From positions 2,790,001 through 2,854,000 of the forward strand of contig NZ_CP063785.1 in assembly GCF_025860405.1 (NCBI RefSeq): a DNA stretch of 64,000 nucleotides. The letters run 5' to 3'. Source of the DNA: Tolypothrix sp. PCC 7712. GTDB lineage: Bacteria; Cyanobacteriota; Cyanobacteriia; Cyanobacteriales; Nostocaceae. The number at the start of each line of letters is the position of its first letter. Within the stretch, counting starts at the first letter, position 1. A program made the position numbers and the translations under genes. This document shows, piece after piece, positions 63,931-64,000 of this stretch. Under the pieces are notes generated by a model. The model was not told the DNA's origin. It made no database searches and saw only the letters and a list, made by a program, of their open reading frames with translations.

Positions 63931-64000
63931 AAGACAAATTAAATATCTATTATGCTGGAATGGCACTTACATAAAAAAGTTGCTCCCCAGATCCCCGACT

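Noticed and set aside
1-64000. tRNA or rRNA genes
   Set aside because: I looked for GGTTCGA-type T-loops with paired acceptor stems and for rRNA landmarks and found none. This was by eye, so a tRNA could be missed.

Overview
The window looks like chromosome of a filamentous, probably heterocyst-forming cyanobacterium (Nostocales). The evidence is phycobilisome linkers (CpcD- and CpcG-like), a CyanoP/PsbP protein, a valyl-tRNA synthetase carrying the cyanobacterial CAAD membrane domain, very many HIP1 octamers (GCGATCGC), heptameric short tandem repeats (CCCCAAT, CCCCATG, GTCATTT types) and AT-rich spacers full of dispersed palindromes. I assign no species. I saw no tRNA, rRNA or CRISPR array.

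Layout. 0-3 kb: prmA and serA, leftward. 3.6-7.9 kb: a 21-bp tandem repeat, then a rightward CheW - soluble MCP - CheB - CheR operon without CheA or CheY. 8-15.3 kb: two MITE-like repeats, a secreted unknown protein, a caspase-like/GUN4 fusion whose catalytic Cys position is Asn, a small membrane protein and two paralogous membrane-anchored pentapeptide-repeat proteins. 15.8-20.9 kb: a nucleotidyltransferase, an acireductone-dioxygenase-like cupin, an SLH/OprB porin and a coiled-coil protein. 21-27 kb: valS, a GxxExxY gene held between inverted copies of a dispersed repeat, an AmpG-like transporter and a GlcNAc-kinase-like protein. 27.1-29.8 kb: an McrBC type IV restriction locus in which both genes carry in-frame stop codons. 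30.5-36.7 kb: a peptidoglycan-binding/HEAT protein, a DUF2141 protein, an LD-carboxypeptidase, Maf, CyanoP, an unknown protein and a NarL-type regulator. 37-42 kb: Era, an alpha/beta hydrolase-fold protein that has lost two triad residues, and two cyanobacterial unknowns. 42.6-47 kb: an isolated CpcD/CpcG linker pair, an XRE regulator, a disordered small protein and a tentative VirB10/TrbI-like protein. 47.9-58.3 kb: a PhoX-type Tat phosphatase, an unknown protein, two histidine kinases, a desaturase-like flavoprotein, a methyltransferase and a cNMP-fold protein. 58.8-64 kb: a two-helix membrane protein, a GNAT acetyltransferase, a PutA-type proline oxidase with a dispersed repeat inside its reading frame, and an HD-domain protein.

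How the genes fit together. serA and prmA are probably co-transcribed. The chemotaxis genes form a receptor-adaptation module that must borrow a CheA. The AmpG-like permease, GlcNAc kinase, peptidoglycan-binding protein and LD-carboxypeptidase would fit a muropeptide-recycling theme, although they are not one operon. The two adjacent histidine kinases probably work together.

The most unusual content is the dispersed-repeat ecology. There is a four-copy MITE-like family in two core subtypes, a 45-bp palindrome nested inside another repeat, a repeat translated in frame inside PutA, and a GxxExxY nuclease-like gene bracketed by its own repeat type, a possible repeat/nuclease partnership. The twin interruptions of McrBC and the Cys-less caspase-GUN4 fusion are the other main points of interest.
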